The position numbers and the translations under genes were made by a program. From NCBI RefSeq assembly GCF_004006015.1, contig NZ_CP034766.1, positions 3,443,001 through 3,507,000 of the forward strand: a DNA stretch of 64,000 nucleotides, read 5' to 3'. Positions 54,842 to 63,358 of this stretch are shown here, piece by piece. Each line of letters starts with the position of its first letter. Within the stretch, counting starts at the first letter, position 1. Under the pieces are notes generated by a model. That model was not told where the DNA came from. It made no database searches and saw only the letters and a program-made list of their open reading frames with translations. The DNA is from Rhodococcus sp. X156. Its GTDB lineage: Bacteria; Actinomycetota; Actinomycetes; Mycobacteriales; Mycobacteriaceae.

Positions 54842-55891
54842 ATGTCCCTTTGGAGCCGCACACGCGCGATCGCCGCCGTGTCCGTGGTGCTCGGACTCGC
54901 CCTGGCTGGATGCTCGACCGGAACCTCCGACGACAGCGCCGCCACCGAGCCCACCACCAGCTCGTCCACGGCCTACCCGGTCACCATCAAGCACTCCTTC
55001 GGTGAGACCACCCTCGCCAAGCAGCCCACCCGCGTCGCCACCGTCTCCTGGGTGAACGCCGACGTGGCGCTGGCGCTGGGCGTCGTCCCCGTAGGGATGT
55101 CCAAGGACGAGTTCGGTGGCAACGACAAGGGCTCGACCCCCTGGAAGGACGAGGCTCTGAAGAAGGCGGGCGCGGAGATCGGCACCAGCAAGGCGCCGGC
55201 GCAGTACTCCGAGACCGACGGCATCAACTTCACCGAGGTCGCCAAGGCCCAGCCGGACGTCATCCTGGCCGCCTACTCCGGCATCACCCAGGAGGAGTAC
55301 GACAAGCTGAGCAAGATCGCCCCCGTGATCGCCCCGCCGGGTGTCGCCTACGGCACCTCCTGGCAGGACTCCGCCAAGATGATCGGCCAGGCACTGGGCA
55401 AGTCCAGCGAGGCCGACACGCTGATCGCCGACAACGAGAAGCTCATCGCCGAGAAGGTCGCGCAGTACCCGCAGCTGAAGGGCAAGACCTTCATCTACGG
55501 CAACCTCGACCCGTCTGCGGCGGAGAAGATCTACCTCTACACCGACGTGGACAACCGGCCGCGCTTCCTCTCCTCGCTGGGCATGACCCTGGCCCCGGTG
55601 GTGGCCCAGAACGCCAAGGGCGAGGAGTTCTACGTCAGCTGGTCCCCGGAGCGGGCCGACCAGCTCGCCGCCGACGTCTTCGTCAGCTGGGTCGCCGACG
55701 CCAAGACCGTGGACACCATCAAGGCCGACCCGCTGCTGAGCCAGATCCCCGCGGTGAAGAACGGCGCCCTGGTCACCACCAGCGACAACACGCTGACCCT
55801 GTCGCTGTCGGCGGCCAGCGTGCTGAGCATCCCGTGGGCGCTGGACCAGTACCTCCCGCTGCTGGCGGACGCCGCCGGCAAGGCCTCCTGA
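54842..55891 (+). CDS. Iron-siderophore ABC transporter substrate-binding lipoprotein
   Basis: A 349-residue FecB/FepB-type (class III) binding protein. Signal peptide with lipobox LAGC (Cys24), Ser/Thr-rich linker, then YPVTIKHSFGETTLAKQPTRVATVSWVNADVALALGVVPVGMSKDEFGG, FTEVAKAQPDVILAAYSGITQEEYDKLSKIAPVIAP and a C-terminal lobe. It captures ferric siderophore at the outer face of the membrane. ATG 54842 follows TGAGGAGAA. It is the first gene of a five-gene operon joined by overlaps or 2-base gaps, under an IdeR box. Confidence 0.94.
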   Translation: MSLWSRTRAIAAVSVVLGLALAGCSTGTSDDSAATEPTTSSSTAYPVTIKHSFGETTLAKQPTRVATVSWVNADVALALGVVPVGMSKDEFGGNDKGSTPWKDEALKKAGAEIGTSKAPAQYSETDGINFTEVAKAQPDVILAAYSGITQEEYDKLSKIAPVIAPPGVAYGTSWQDSAKMIGQALGKSSEADTLIADNEKLIAEKVAQYPQLKGKTFIYGNLDPSAAEKIYLYTDVDNRPRFLSSLGMTLAPVVAQNAKGEEFYVSWSPERADQLAADVFVSWVADAKTVDTIKADPLLSQIPAVKNGALVTTSDNTLTLSLSAASVLSIPWALDQYLPLLADAAGKAS

Positions 55892-55893
55892 CG

Positions 55894-56952
55894 GTGACGC
55901 AGACCCCCACCCGCGCGGCGACCGCCGCGAGCACCCCGAGCCGGTCACGCGCATCCCGCGTGGCCGGCTCGGCCGCGCTCGTGCTGGCCCTGCTCGTGCT
56001 GGCGGTGGTCTGCGTCCTGTCCCTGAAGTACGGCGCCCGGACGGTCGCCTGGAGCACGGTCTGGCAGGCCTGGACCGACCACGACCCGGCCGACACCGAC
56101 CACACCGTGGTCCGCGCGCGGCTGCCGCGCACCGTGGTCGCCGTCGCGGTCGGCGCCGCACTGGGCCTGGCCGGCGCGGCCATGCAGGGCCTGGCCCGCA
56201 ACCCCCTGGCCGACCCCGGCATCCTCGGCATCAACGCCGGTGCCTCGCTGGCCGTGGTGATCGCCCTCTTCGTCTTCGGCCTGAGCTCCCTGCAGGCCTA
56301 CATCTGGTTCGCCCTGGCCGGTGCCGCCGTCGCCGGGGTGGTGGTCTACACCGTCGCCAGCATCGGCCGCGAGGGCGCCACCCCGGTGAAGCTGGCCCTG
56401 GCCGGCGCCGCGTTCAACGCCGGCATCGTCTCCCTCACCAGCGCCGTGTTGGTGAGCAGTCGGCAGACACTGGACACCTTCCGGTTCTGGCAGGTCGGAG
56501 CCGTCGCCGGTCGCGGCTGGGACGAGGTGCGCACCGTGGCGCCCTTCCTGCTGGTGGGTCTGCTGCTCACCCTCGCCACCGGCCGGGTGCTCAACGCCCT
56601 GGCACTGGGCGACGACGTGGCGCGGGGCCTCGGCCAACGGGTCGGGCTCACCCGCGTGGTCACCGGGCTGGGCGTGGTGCTGCTGTGCGGCGGCGCCACT
56701 GCGCTGGCCGGACCCATCGGCTTCGTCGGGCTGGTGGTGCCGCACATCCTGCGAGGCTTCGTCGCCGGGGACTACCGGTGGATCCTGCCCGGCTCGGCGC
56801 TGCTCGGCGCGGTGCTGGTGGTGGTCGCCGACATCATCGGCCGGGTGGCGCTGCCCCCTGGCGAGGTGCCGGCCGGGGTGATGACCGCCGTGATCGGCGG
56901 CCCGGTGTTCGTCTGGCTGGTCCGTCGCCGCAAGTCCGTGGCCAGCTCGTGA
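55894..56952 (+). CDS. FecCD-type iron-siderophore permease, first subunit
   Basis: A 352-residue integral membrane permease of the FecCD/BtuC family, about ten transmembrane helices. Family segments are LPRTVVAVAVGAALGLAGAAMQGLARNPLADPGILGINAGASLAVV, and GPIGFVGLVVPHILRGFVAGDYRWILPGSALLGAVLVVVADIIGR, which contacts the ATPase. GTG 55894 begins two bases after the upstream stop. It pairs with the next gene product to form the translocation channel. Confidence 0.94.
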   Translation: MTQTPTRAATAASTPSRSRASRVAGSAALVLALLVLAVVCVLSLKYGARTVAWSTVWQAWTDHDPADTDHTVVRARLPRTVVAVAVGAALGLAGAAMQGLARNPLADPGILGINAGASLAVVIALFVFGLSSLQAYIWFALAGAAVAGVVVYTVASIGREGATPVKLALAGAAFNAGIVSLTSAVLVSSRQTLDTFRFWQVGAVAGRGWDEVRTVAPFLLVGLLLTLATGRVLNALALGDDVARGLGQRVGLTRVVTGLGVVLLCGGATALAGPIGFVGLVVPHILRGFVAGDYRWILPGSALLGAVLVVVADIIGRVALPPGEVPAGVMTAVIGGPVFVWLVRRRKSVASS

Positions 56953-58019
56953 GCCTCCGCACCGGCACCGGAGCCGACCAGGAGGCGCTGACCGAGGCCC
57001 GCGCCACGGTGCGCGCAGTCCGCCGCGGTGACCGGCGCCGCACCACCCTCACCGCGGGCGCGCTGGCGCTGGCGGTGCTGGTCATGTTCTTCGTCGACGT
57101 GCTGCTGGGCTCCTACACCGTCACCATCCCGGACTTCTTCCGCATCCTCCTCGGCGAGACCATCCCCGGCGCCAGCTTCATCGTGATGGAGGACAAGCTG
57201 CCCCGGGCGGTCATCGCCGTGCTGGTGGGCGCGTCCTTCGGCATCAGCGGCACCATCTTCCAGACCATGCTGCGCAACCCGCTGGCCAGTCCCGACGTGA
57301 TCGGCGTGACCGCCGGGGCCAGCGCGTCGGCGGTGTTCGCGGTGGTGGTGCTGGGCGCCACCGGCACCACGGTGTCGCTGGCCGCCTTCGTCGGCACCTG
57401 CGCCGTGGCGCTGGCCATCCACGTGCTGTCGCGCTCCGGTGGCCTCGGCGGGCAGCGACTGGTGCTGGTGGGCATCGGCATCGCCGCCGTGCTGCAGGCG
57501 GTCACCTCGTTCCTGCTCACCCGCACCAGCATCCAGTCCGCCTCGGACGTGGTGCGGTGGCTCAACGGGTCGCTGAACAACAGCAGCTGGGACCGCGCCG
57601 CACCGCTGGCCATTGCCCTGGTGGTGCTGCTGCCGGCCGCGGTGCTGGGTGCGCGCTACCTGACCGGGCTGGCCCTGGGCGACGACACCGCCGCCGGGCT
57701 GGGGGTGCCGGTGGCCCGCGCCCGCCTGCTGCTGCTGCTCATCGGCGTGGCGCTGGCCGCGGTGGCCACCGCAGCAGCCGGGCCGGTGGCCTTCGTGGCC
57801 TTCCTCGCCGGCCCCATCGCCCGGCGGCTGCTGGGCGGCCGGGTGGCACTGCCGGTCGCCGCCGCCGTGGGTGCGCTCATCGTGCTGACCGGCGACTACG
57901 TGGCTGCCAACCTGCTGCCCGGGGCGGCCGTGCCGGTCGGCGTGGTCACCGGTGCGCTGGGTGCCCCGTTCCTGCTGTACCTGCTGATCACCGCCAACCG
58001 GGTGGGCCGAGGAGGATGA
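56949..58019 (+). CDS. FecCD-type iron-siderophore permease, second subunit
   Basis: A 356-residue partner permease: cytoplasmic arginine-rich N-terminus, then [46 protein letters not shown] and, near the C-terminus, [47 protein letters not shown], matching the family coupling loop. The start overlaps the first permease stop (GTGA). Having two different permeases is the normal heterodimeric arrangement in actinomycete siderophore uptake. Confidence 0.94.
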   Translation: MSLRTGTGADQEALTEARATVRAVRRGDRRRTTLTAGALALAVLVMFFVDVLLGSYTVTIPDFFRILLGETIPGASFIVMEDKLPRAVIAVLVGASFGISGTIFQTMLRNPLASPDVIGVTAGASASAVFAVVVLGATGTTVSLAAFVGTCAVALAIHVLSRSGGLGGQRLVLVGIGIAAVLQAVTSFLLTRTSIQSASDVVRWLNGSLNNSSWDRAAPLAIALVVLLPAAVLGARYLTGLALGDDTAAGLGVPVARARLLLLLIGVALAAVATAAAGPVAFVAFLAGPIARRLLGGRVALPVAAAVGALIVLTGDYVAANLLPGAAVPVGVVTGALGAPFLLYLLITANRVGRGG

Positions 58020-58846
58020 CCGTGAACCGCGAACACACGCTCGAGGCGCGGTCGCTGACCCTGGCCTACGACCAGCGCACGGTGGTGGACGACCTGTCCC
58101 TGACGCTGCCGCAGGGGCAGGTCACCATGATCGTGGGAGCCAACGCCTGCGGGAAGTCGACGCTGCTGCGCGGCCTGGCGCGACTGCTGAAGCCGGCCTC
58201 GGGGGCGGTGCTGCTGGACGGCCGCGCCATCCACCAGCTCTCCACCCGCACGGTGGCCCGCTCGCTGGGCCTGCTGCCCCAGTCGCCGGTGGCGCCGGAG
58301 GGCATCACCGTCGCCGACCTGGTCGGCCGTGGCCGCTACCCGCACCAGGGGTGGTTCCGGCAGTGGTCCGACGCCGACGAGGAGGCCGTGGCCCAGGCGA
58401 TGGCCACCACCGACACCCTGGAGCTGGCCGGGCGCAGCGTGGACGAGCTCTCCGGCGGACAGCGCCAGCGGGTGTGGATCGCCATGGCGCTGGCCCAGCA
58501 CACCGACATACTGCTGCTCGACGAACCCACCACGTTCCTCGACGTGGCCCACCAGGTCGAGGTGCTCGACCTGCTGACCGACCTCAACCAGGAACGAGGC
58601 ACCACCGTGGCGATCGTGCTCCACGACCTCAACCTCGCCGCCCGCTACGCCGACCACCTGGTGGCCATGAAGGCGGGCGCGGTGGTGGCCAGCGGCAGCC
58701 CGGCGGAGGTGGTCACCGAGGAGATGGTGCGCACCGTCTTCGGGCTGCGCTCCACCGTGGTGCCCGACCCGGTGACCGGCACGCCGATGGTGGTGCCGCT
58801 GGGCCGGCACCGCTCCGGCGCGACGACCGCCCCGGTGCGCCGATGA
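58016..58846 (+). CDS. Iron-siderophore ABC transporter ATPase (FepC/FecE type)
   Basis: A 276-residue ATPase: Walker [21 protein letters not shown]-loop [14 protein letters not shown], the family's GRYPHQGWF, signature [17 protein letters not shown], Walker [13 protein letters not shown], and switch His in [14 protein letters not shown]. The ATG overlaps the second permease stop (ATGA) and the gene overlaps the siderophore-interacting reductase by four bases. It powers uptake at the inner face of the membrane. Confidence 0.95.
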   Translation: MTVNREHTLEARSLTLAYDQRTVVDDLSLTLPQGQVTMIVGANACGKSTLLRGLARLLKPASGAVLLDGRAIHQLSTRTVARSLGLLPQSPVAPEGITVADLVGRGRYPHQGWFRQWSDADEEAVAQAMATTDTLELAGRSVDELSGGQRQRVWIAMALAQHTDILLLDEPTTFLDVAHQVEVLDLLTDLNQERGTTVAIVLHDLNLAARYADHLVAMKAGAVVASGSPAEVVTEEMVRTVFGLRSTVVPDPVTGTPMVVPLGRHRSGATTAPVRR

Positions 58847-59808
58847 CCGCCCCGGTCGAGGTGCCCACGCTGCTCGCCTTCCCGGTGACGGTGGCCGCGG
58901 TGCAGCGCCTCTCCCCCAGCTACCTGCGCATCACCTTCCGAGGTGCTGACCTGGCGCAGTTCCACCGCGGCGGACCGCTGGGCACCCGCGACCTGCGGGT
59001 GAAGGTGATCGTGCCCGGCGAGCTGGGCGATCCGTGGGCGCCGCTGGACCTCTCGCCCGGCTGGTACCCGCGCTGGCTGGCCACCGACCCGCGGGTGCGG
59101 GGATGCATGCGCACCTACACCGTGCGCGGGCTGCGGCTGGACCTGCCGGTGCCCGAGCTCGACCTGGACTTCGTGCTGCACCTGGACGCCGACGGCCACG
59201 GCGGCCCCGCCACCCAGTGGGCGGCCGCGGCCGCCGTGGGCGACCCGATCACCATCCTCGGCCCCAACCAGGCGACCGGCGGGGTGCTCGGGGGCATCGA
59301 GTGGCACCCGCCGCGGGCCAGCGAGGAGCACCCGGTGCGGGTGCTGCTGGCCGGCGACGAGACCGCGGTGCCCGCGGTGACGTCGGTGCTGGCCACGCTG
59401 CCCGCCGGCTACCACGGGCAGGCCATCCTGGAGGTGCCCTGCGCCGAGGACACCTTCGCGGTGACCACTCCCTCCCAGGTGGAGGTGGTGTGGCTGCCCC
59501 GGGACGGCCGGCCGCACGGCGCTGCGCTGGCCACGGCGGTGCGCGCCGCCCTGGCCGACGTCCCACCCGCGACCGCGAGCCGGGACGCACCGCCGGCCGA
59601 CGTGCTGCCCGAGGTGGACATCGACCGCGACATCCTGTGGGAGGCCGCCAACGACGAGGACGGCTCGTCGTCGTTCTACGCCTGGATCGCCGGCGAGGCC
59701 GCCACCGTGCGTGACCTGCGCCGGCACCTGGTGCGCGACCTCGGGGTGGACCGCACCGACGTGGCGTTCATGGGCTACTGGCGGCTGGGCCGGGCCGAGG
59801 GCTCCTGA
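58843..59808 (+). CDS. Siderophore-interacting protein (FAD-dependent ferric-siderophore reductase)
   Basis: A 321-residue SIP/ViuB-family flavoprotein that reduces the imported ferric complex so iron can be released in the cytosol. The FAD-binding motif is [16 protein letters not shown](P)H-binding includes [20 protein letters not shown]; the C-terminus [42 protein letters not shown] is diagnostic. It has an internal insertion of about 40 residues ([23 protein letters not shown]). It is the last gene of the operon; no siderophore biosynthesis genes are in the window, so the siderophore may be made elsewhere or taken from others. Confidence 0.94.
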   Translation: MTAPVEVPTLLAFPVTVAAVQRLSPSYLRITFRGADLAQFHRGGPLGTRDLRVKVIVPGELGDPWAPLDLSPGWYPRWLATDPRVRGCMRTYTVRGLRLDLPVPELDLDFVLHLDADGHGGPATQWAAAAAVGDPITILGPNQATGGVLGGIEWHPPRASEEHPVRVLLAGDETAVPAVTSVLATLPAGYHGQAILEVPCAEDTFAVTTPSQVEVVWLPRDGRPHGAALATAVRAALADVPPATASRDAPPADVLPEVDIDRDILWEAANDEDGSSSFYAWIAGEAATVRDLRRHLVRDLGVDRTDVAFMGYWRLGRAEGS

Positions 59809-59851
59809 CACCGGCGGCCTGGCGAAGTCGGCGGGCTGCCAGACTGACCCG

Positions 59852-60676
59852 GTGCCTGAGCTGCCCGAGGTCGAGAGCGCCCGACAGGTCCTGGAGCGTG
59901 CGCTGCACCGGCGCATCACCGAGGTCGACGACACCGACACCTACGTCTGCCGCCCGCACGTCCCCGGCGAGATCGCAGCCGCCCTGCGCGGCGGCGAGCT
60001 CGTCGCCGCCCACCGCGTGGGCAAGTCGCTGTGGTGCGAGACCACGACCGCCGACGGCGACGCCGGCCCTCGGCTGGGCATCCACCTGGGCATGAGCGGG
60101 CGCATCTACGTGCTCGACCCGGAGGGCCCGCACGTCTCCGGCGGCCGCTACGGCGGCGGGGAGCCGTTCCTGGTCGCCGGCGACAACGACAAGCCGGTGT
60201 GGACCCGCTTCCGGATAACCTTCGCCGACGGCGGCGAGCTGACGCTGTTCGACAAGCGCCGCCTGGGCCGGGTGCGCCTGGAGCCGGACATCCACCTGCT
60301 GGGGCCGGACGCCCAGCAGATCGGCCGGGAGGAGCTGCGTGAGCGGGTGGGCGCCAGCCTGGCGCCGATCAAGGCGCGGCTCATGGACCAGACGGTGGTC
60401 GCGGGCATCGGCAACCTGCTCGCCGACGAGGTGCTGTGGCAGGCGATGATCCGGCCCAGCCGACCGGCCAGGGACGTGACCGCGCCCGAGCTGGACCGGC
60501 TGTGGGAGGCCCTGGGCCGGGCCATCGATTCCGCCATCGCGATGGGCGGGGTGCACACCGGTGAGGTGGTCGCCGCGCGGAAGCGGGACGGCACCTGTCC
60601 GCGCTGCGGGGCGCCGATGGAACGGGCCACCGTGGGCGGGCGCACCACCTACTGGTGCTCGCGCGAGCAGGCCTAG
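59852..60676 (+). CDS. Formamidopyrimidine/endonuclease VIII-type DNA glycosylase
   Basis: A 274-residue Fpg/Nei-family base-excision glycosylase-lyase. The start is fixed by the invariant PELPEVE: after Met removal, Pro2 is the Schiff-base nucleophile and Glu3 the acid. The catalytic Lys is in HRVGKSLWC, the H2TH region is KARLMDQTVVAGIGNLLADEVLW, and the C-terminal zinc finger is CPRCGAPMERATVGGRTTYWCSREQ, with the last Cys pair partly replaced (only one C in YWCSREQ), as in some Nei-like actinobacterial forms. It removes oxidised bases. Confidence 0.92.
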   Translation: MPELPEVESARQVLERALHRRITEVDDTDTYVCRPHVPGEIAAALRGGELVAAHRVGKSLWCETTTADGDAGPRLGIHLGMSGRIYVLDPEGPHVSGGRYGGGEPFLVAGDNDKPVWTRFRITFADGGELTLFDKRRLGRVRLEPDIHLLGPDAQQIGREELRERVGASLAPIKARLMDQTVVAGIGNLLADEVLWQAMIRPSRPARDVTAPELDRLWEALGRAIDSAIAMGGVHTGEVVAARKRDGTCPRCGAPMERATVGGRTTYWCSREQA

Positions 60677-60687
60677 CCGGGCTCGGC

Positions 60688-61530
60688 TCAGGTGGCCGCA
60701 GCCGCCGCCACGCCCAGCCGCTCGGCCAGCGCCATGGCGTCGAACGGGGCGTGCACCTTGACGTCGTTGTCGAAGTAGACGAACACGTCGGCCTGCTCGG
60801 CCCAGCGCCGGATCTTGCGCGCCCACGCCTGCAGGGCCTCGTCGGTGTAGCCGCTGGTGTAGAGCTCCTCGGCGCCGTGCAGGCGCACGTAGACCACGTC
60901 GGCGGTCACCGTCTCCAGCAGCGGCCACTTGCCCGCGGTGTCCGCCACCACCAGGCCCACCTGGTGCTCCTGCAGCAGCGCAGGCAGCTCGGGGGTGGTG
61001 AAGCTGGCGTGGCGCACCTCCAGCACGTGGCGCAGCGGCCGGTCCTGGCTGGGCGTGGTCCAGCTGCGGCCGTCCATCCGCTCGTCGTGCCGCTGGGCCA
61101 GCTCGGCGGCGGCGAAGGTGGTGCGGGGCAGCAGGGCGAAGAACTCCGCGAGGCGATCGGCGTGGTAGCCGAGGTTGGGGGGCAGCTGCCACAGCAGCGG
61201 GCCGAGCTTGTCCTCCAGCGCCAGCACCCCCGAGGCGAGGAAGTTCGCCACCGGGGTCTGCACGTCGCGCAGCTTCTTCATGTGCGTGACGAAGCGCGGC
61301 CCCTTGACCGAGAAGACGAAGTCGTCGGGGGTCTCGGCGTACCACTGCTGGTAGCTGGTGGGTCGCTGCAGCGAGTAGAAGGACCCGTTGATCTCGATGG
61401 TGCGCAGCTTGCTGGCCGCGTAGGACAGCTCGCGGCGCTGGACCAGCCCCTCGGGGTAGAACACCTTGCGCCACGGCGGGTAGCGCCACCCGGAGATCCC
61501 CACCCGTACCTGGTGCGCCGCCTCACTCAC
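60688..61530 (-). CDS. DUF72 (YecE-like) protein
   Basis: A 280-residue TIM-barrel-like protein with the DUF72 pattern: VRVGISGWRYPPWRKVFYPEGLVQRRELSYAASKLRTIEINGSFYSLQRPTSYQQWYAETPDDFVFSVKGPRFVTHMKKL, then LGPLLWQLPPNL, LEVRHASF and YVRLHG. Function of the family is unknown. The GTG start overlaps the stop of the upstream hydrolase gene by 8 bases, so they are coupled. Confidence 0.92.
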   Translation of the reverse strand: MSEAAHQVRVGISGWRYPPWRKVFYPEGLVQRRELSYAASKLRTIEINGSFYSLQRPTSYQQWYAETPDDFVFSVKGPRFVTHMKKLRDVQTPVANFLASGVLALEDKLGPLLWQLPPNLGYHADRLAEFFALLPRTTFAAAELAQRHDERMDGRSWTTPSQDRPLRHVLEVRHASFTTPELPALLQEHQVGLVVADTAGKWPLLETVTADVVYVRLHGAEELYTSGYTDEALQAWARKIRRWAEQADVFVYFDNDVKVHAPFDAMALAERLGVAAAAAT

Positions 61531-62338
61531 CGGGGTTGAGCGCCCGAGTGACGAAGTCGGTGACGTCGTTCAGCACCTCGTCGCGGTTGGTCTCGTTGAA
61601 GATCTCGTGCCGGGCGCCGCGGTAGACCAGTGCCTCGAAGCGGGTGCCGCGCAACACCTCCACCCCGGACCGGGTGGCCGCCAGCGGTACCAGCTGGTCG
61701 TCCTCGCCGTGCAGCCACAGGGTGGGCAGCCCGCCGAGGTCGGGGCCGTCGTTGACGGCGGTGATGGCGGTGGCGAGGGCCTCCAGCGTCGGCCGCTTGA
61801 AGGGTCCGTGCCACACCAGCGGGTCCTCGGCGTAGGCAGCTCCGACGGCGGGGTCGCGGGAGAGGGTGGTGACGTCCAGCGGCTCGTCCGGGATCTCCGG
61901 CAGCCCGAGCAGGTGCTCCACGGTGGGCCAGCTGCCGAGGACCGGTCCGGACAGCACGAGCGCGGCCAGGGAGTGCCCGTAGCGCTGGGCGTACCGCGCG
62001 GCGATCAACCCGCCCATGGAGTGGCCGACGAGCACGGTGGGCAGGCCGGGGTTGTCCTCGCCGGTCTGGCGCACCAGCTGGTCGAGGTCGGCCACCACGG
62101 ACTCGAAGTCGGTGATCACCGCCCGCTCGCCGCCGCTGAGGCCGTGGCCCTGGTGGTCCAGCCCGGCGACCACCGCGCCGTGGGCCACCAGCGCGTCGGC
62201 CACGTGCTCGTACCGCCCCACGTGCTCGCCGTAGCCGTGGGCCAGCACCGCGACGTAGGTGGCGTCGGGGTTGGGCCAGGTGCGGGTGGCGAGACTCTGG
62301 GTGCTTCCTCGTACCTCGCCCGTGCGCGCGTCAGCCAT
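61523..62338 (-). CDS. Monoacylglycerol-lipase-like alpha/beta hydrolase
   Basis: A 271-residue serine hydrolase. HGYGEHVGRYEHVADALVAHGAVVAGLDHQGHGLSGGERAVITDF is the classical MGL oxyanion region; nucleophile Ser in VLVGHSMGGLIAARYA; Asp in LWLHGEDDQLVPL; His in YRGARHEIFNE. It resembles mycobacterial Rv0183 and bacterial MGL, which split monoacylglycerols to fatty acid and glycerol. No signal peptide from ATG 62338, so it is cytosolic or released by other means. Confidence 0.92.
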   Translation of the reverse strand: MADARTGEVRGSTQSLATRTWPNPDATYVAVLAHGYGEHVGRYEHVADALVAHGAVVAGLDHQGHGLSGGERAVITDFESVVADLDQLVRQTGEDNPGLPTVLVGHSMGGLIAARYAQRYGHSLAALVLSGPVLGSWPTVEHLLGLPEIPDEPLDVTTLSRDPAVGAAYAEDPLVWHGPFKRPTLEALATAITAVNDGPDLGGLPTLWLHGEDDQLVPLAATRSGVEVLRGTRFEALVYRGARHEIFNETNRDEVLNDVTDFVTRALNPGE

Positions 62339-62348
62339 GCCCGTCTTT

Positions 62349-62903
62349 CTACCGCAGGTCGCCCTGCAGTGCGGCGACGAACGCGGGGTGCGGGTCCTGC
62401 ACCAGCACCGCGGAGGTGTCACGGGTACAGGTGGTGCCGGTGAGCGTGGCCAGGCTGCCCCGGGAGAACGGCAGCACCGACAGCAGCACCAGGGCAGCGC
62501 CACCCAGGAGCGGGGCCATCAGCCACCCGACGGGCTCGCCCAGCGCCAGCCGGAGCACCACCACCGCGAGCAGCAGCACCACCCCGAGGCCGAGCACCGC
62601 CCGGGTCAGCGCGCTCCACCTGCGGCGGGTGCGGGCGCAGTCCGCGCACAGCGGCCACCCGGCCAGCTGCACGTAGGTGGCAGCGCCCATCCGGCCGGCG
62701 AGGTCACCCATGCGGGCCAGCGGCATCCATCGCGGCGAGGCCGGCAGGTCAGGGAGCTCTCCGGGCGCCGGCAGCCACTTGGCGGCCAGGTCCACCCGCC
62801 GCGCCGCGGGCGCCCCGTGGCGCGAGCACACCGGGAGCTGCGTCGCGTCCAGCCGTGGCGGCCCCTCAGCGGGGACGGCCACGGGAACCTTCAGCTCAGT
62901 CAT
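62349..62903 (-). CDS. Two-helix membrane protein with Cys-rich cytoplasmic region
   Basis: A 184-residue protein. An N-terminal soluble part contains CSRHG and later WPLCADCARTRRRW, together a possible zinc-ribbon; two transmembrane helices follow (VLGLGVVLLLAVVVLRLAL and GWLMAPLLGGAALVLLSVLPF) and a short polar tail TCTRDTSAVLVQDPHPAFVAALQ. Not assigned to a family. It is divergent from the ESX-type gene, and the two start codons are 90 bases apart. Confidence 0.75.
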   Translation of the reverse strand: MTELKVPVAVPAEGPPRLDATQLPVCSRHGAPAARRVDLAAKWLPAPGELPDLPASPRWMPLARMGDLAGRMGAATYVQLAGWPLCADCARTRRRWSALTRAVLGLGVVLLLAVVVLRLALGEPVGWLMAPLLGGAALVLLSVLPFSRGSLATLTGTTCTRDTSAVLVQDPHPAFVAALQGDLR

Positions 62904-62993
62904 GACGAATCATCTTGCCGCAGGAACCCTTTCGGCGTGGGCAGCGTCAGAATCCCGACCGTCCCCGCGATCGCCCTCTCGAGAGGAGTCCTC

Positions 62994-63293
62994 ATGCCCT
63001 TCGCCGTCGTCCCCCAGGACGTGGAGAGCTACGCCACCCAGCTCGACGACCTCGCCAGCCAGGCCCAGCAGGCGGGCACCTACCTGCTCCAGCACGTGTC
63101 GCTCACGGCCAACGAGGGCCGCATGTTCGCCACCGTGGTGGCCGCGGCCGACGAGGTCTGCCGCGAGCTGCCGCCCAACTACACGAGCATGGAGCGGCTG
63201 AGCGCGGACGCCGCCGTGGAGCTGGACAAGGCGAGCGTCTTCTACGCCAGCACCGACACCGCCACGGCCGCCGACCTCGACTCCCGCTACTGA
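62994..63293 (+). CDS. EspC/DUF2580-type ESX secretion-associated protein
   Basis: A 99-residue helical protein: FAVVPQDVESYATQLDDLASQAQQAGTYLLQHVSLTANEGRMFATVVAAADEVCREL, which matches the EspC-like (DUF2580) type-VII-secretion substrate family, ending with ELDKASVFYASTDTATAADLDSRY, a YxxxD-like secretion signal region. AGAGGAGTC precedes the ATG. It is followed after 65 bases by a WXG-type protein, a typical paired-substrate order. The stop codon is part of a 16-base tandem repeat. Confidence 0.82.
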   Translation: MPFAVVPQDVESYATQLDDLASQAQQAGTYLLQHVSLTANEGRMFATVVAAADEVCRELPPNYTSMERLSADAAVELDKASVFYASTDTATAADLDSRY

Positions 63294-63335
63294 GCCAGTC
63301 CAGTACTGAGCCAGTCCAGTACTGAGCCAGTCCAC
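63288..63335 (+). repeat. Three 16-base tandem repeats at the EspC-like gene end
   Basis: Units 63288-63303, 63304-63319 and 63320-63335, each TACTGAGCCAGTCCA followed by G, G and C. The first unit carries the last codon and the stop of the EspC-like gene; each unit repeats a TGA. Repeat expansion after the stop may be slipped-strand variation, and it spaces the two ESX genes. Confidence 0.9.
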
Positions 63336-63358
63336 TTCTCCCCCCTCCAGGAGTGACG

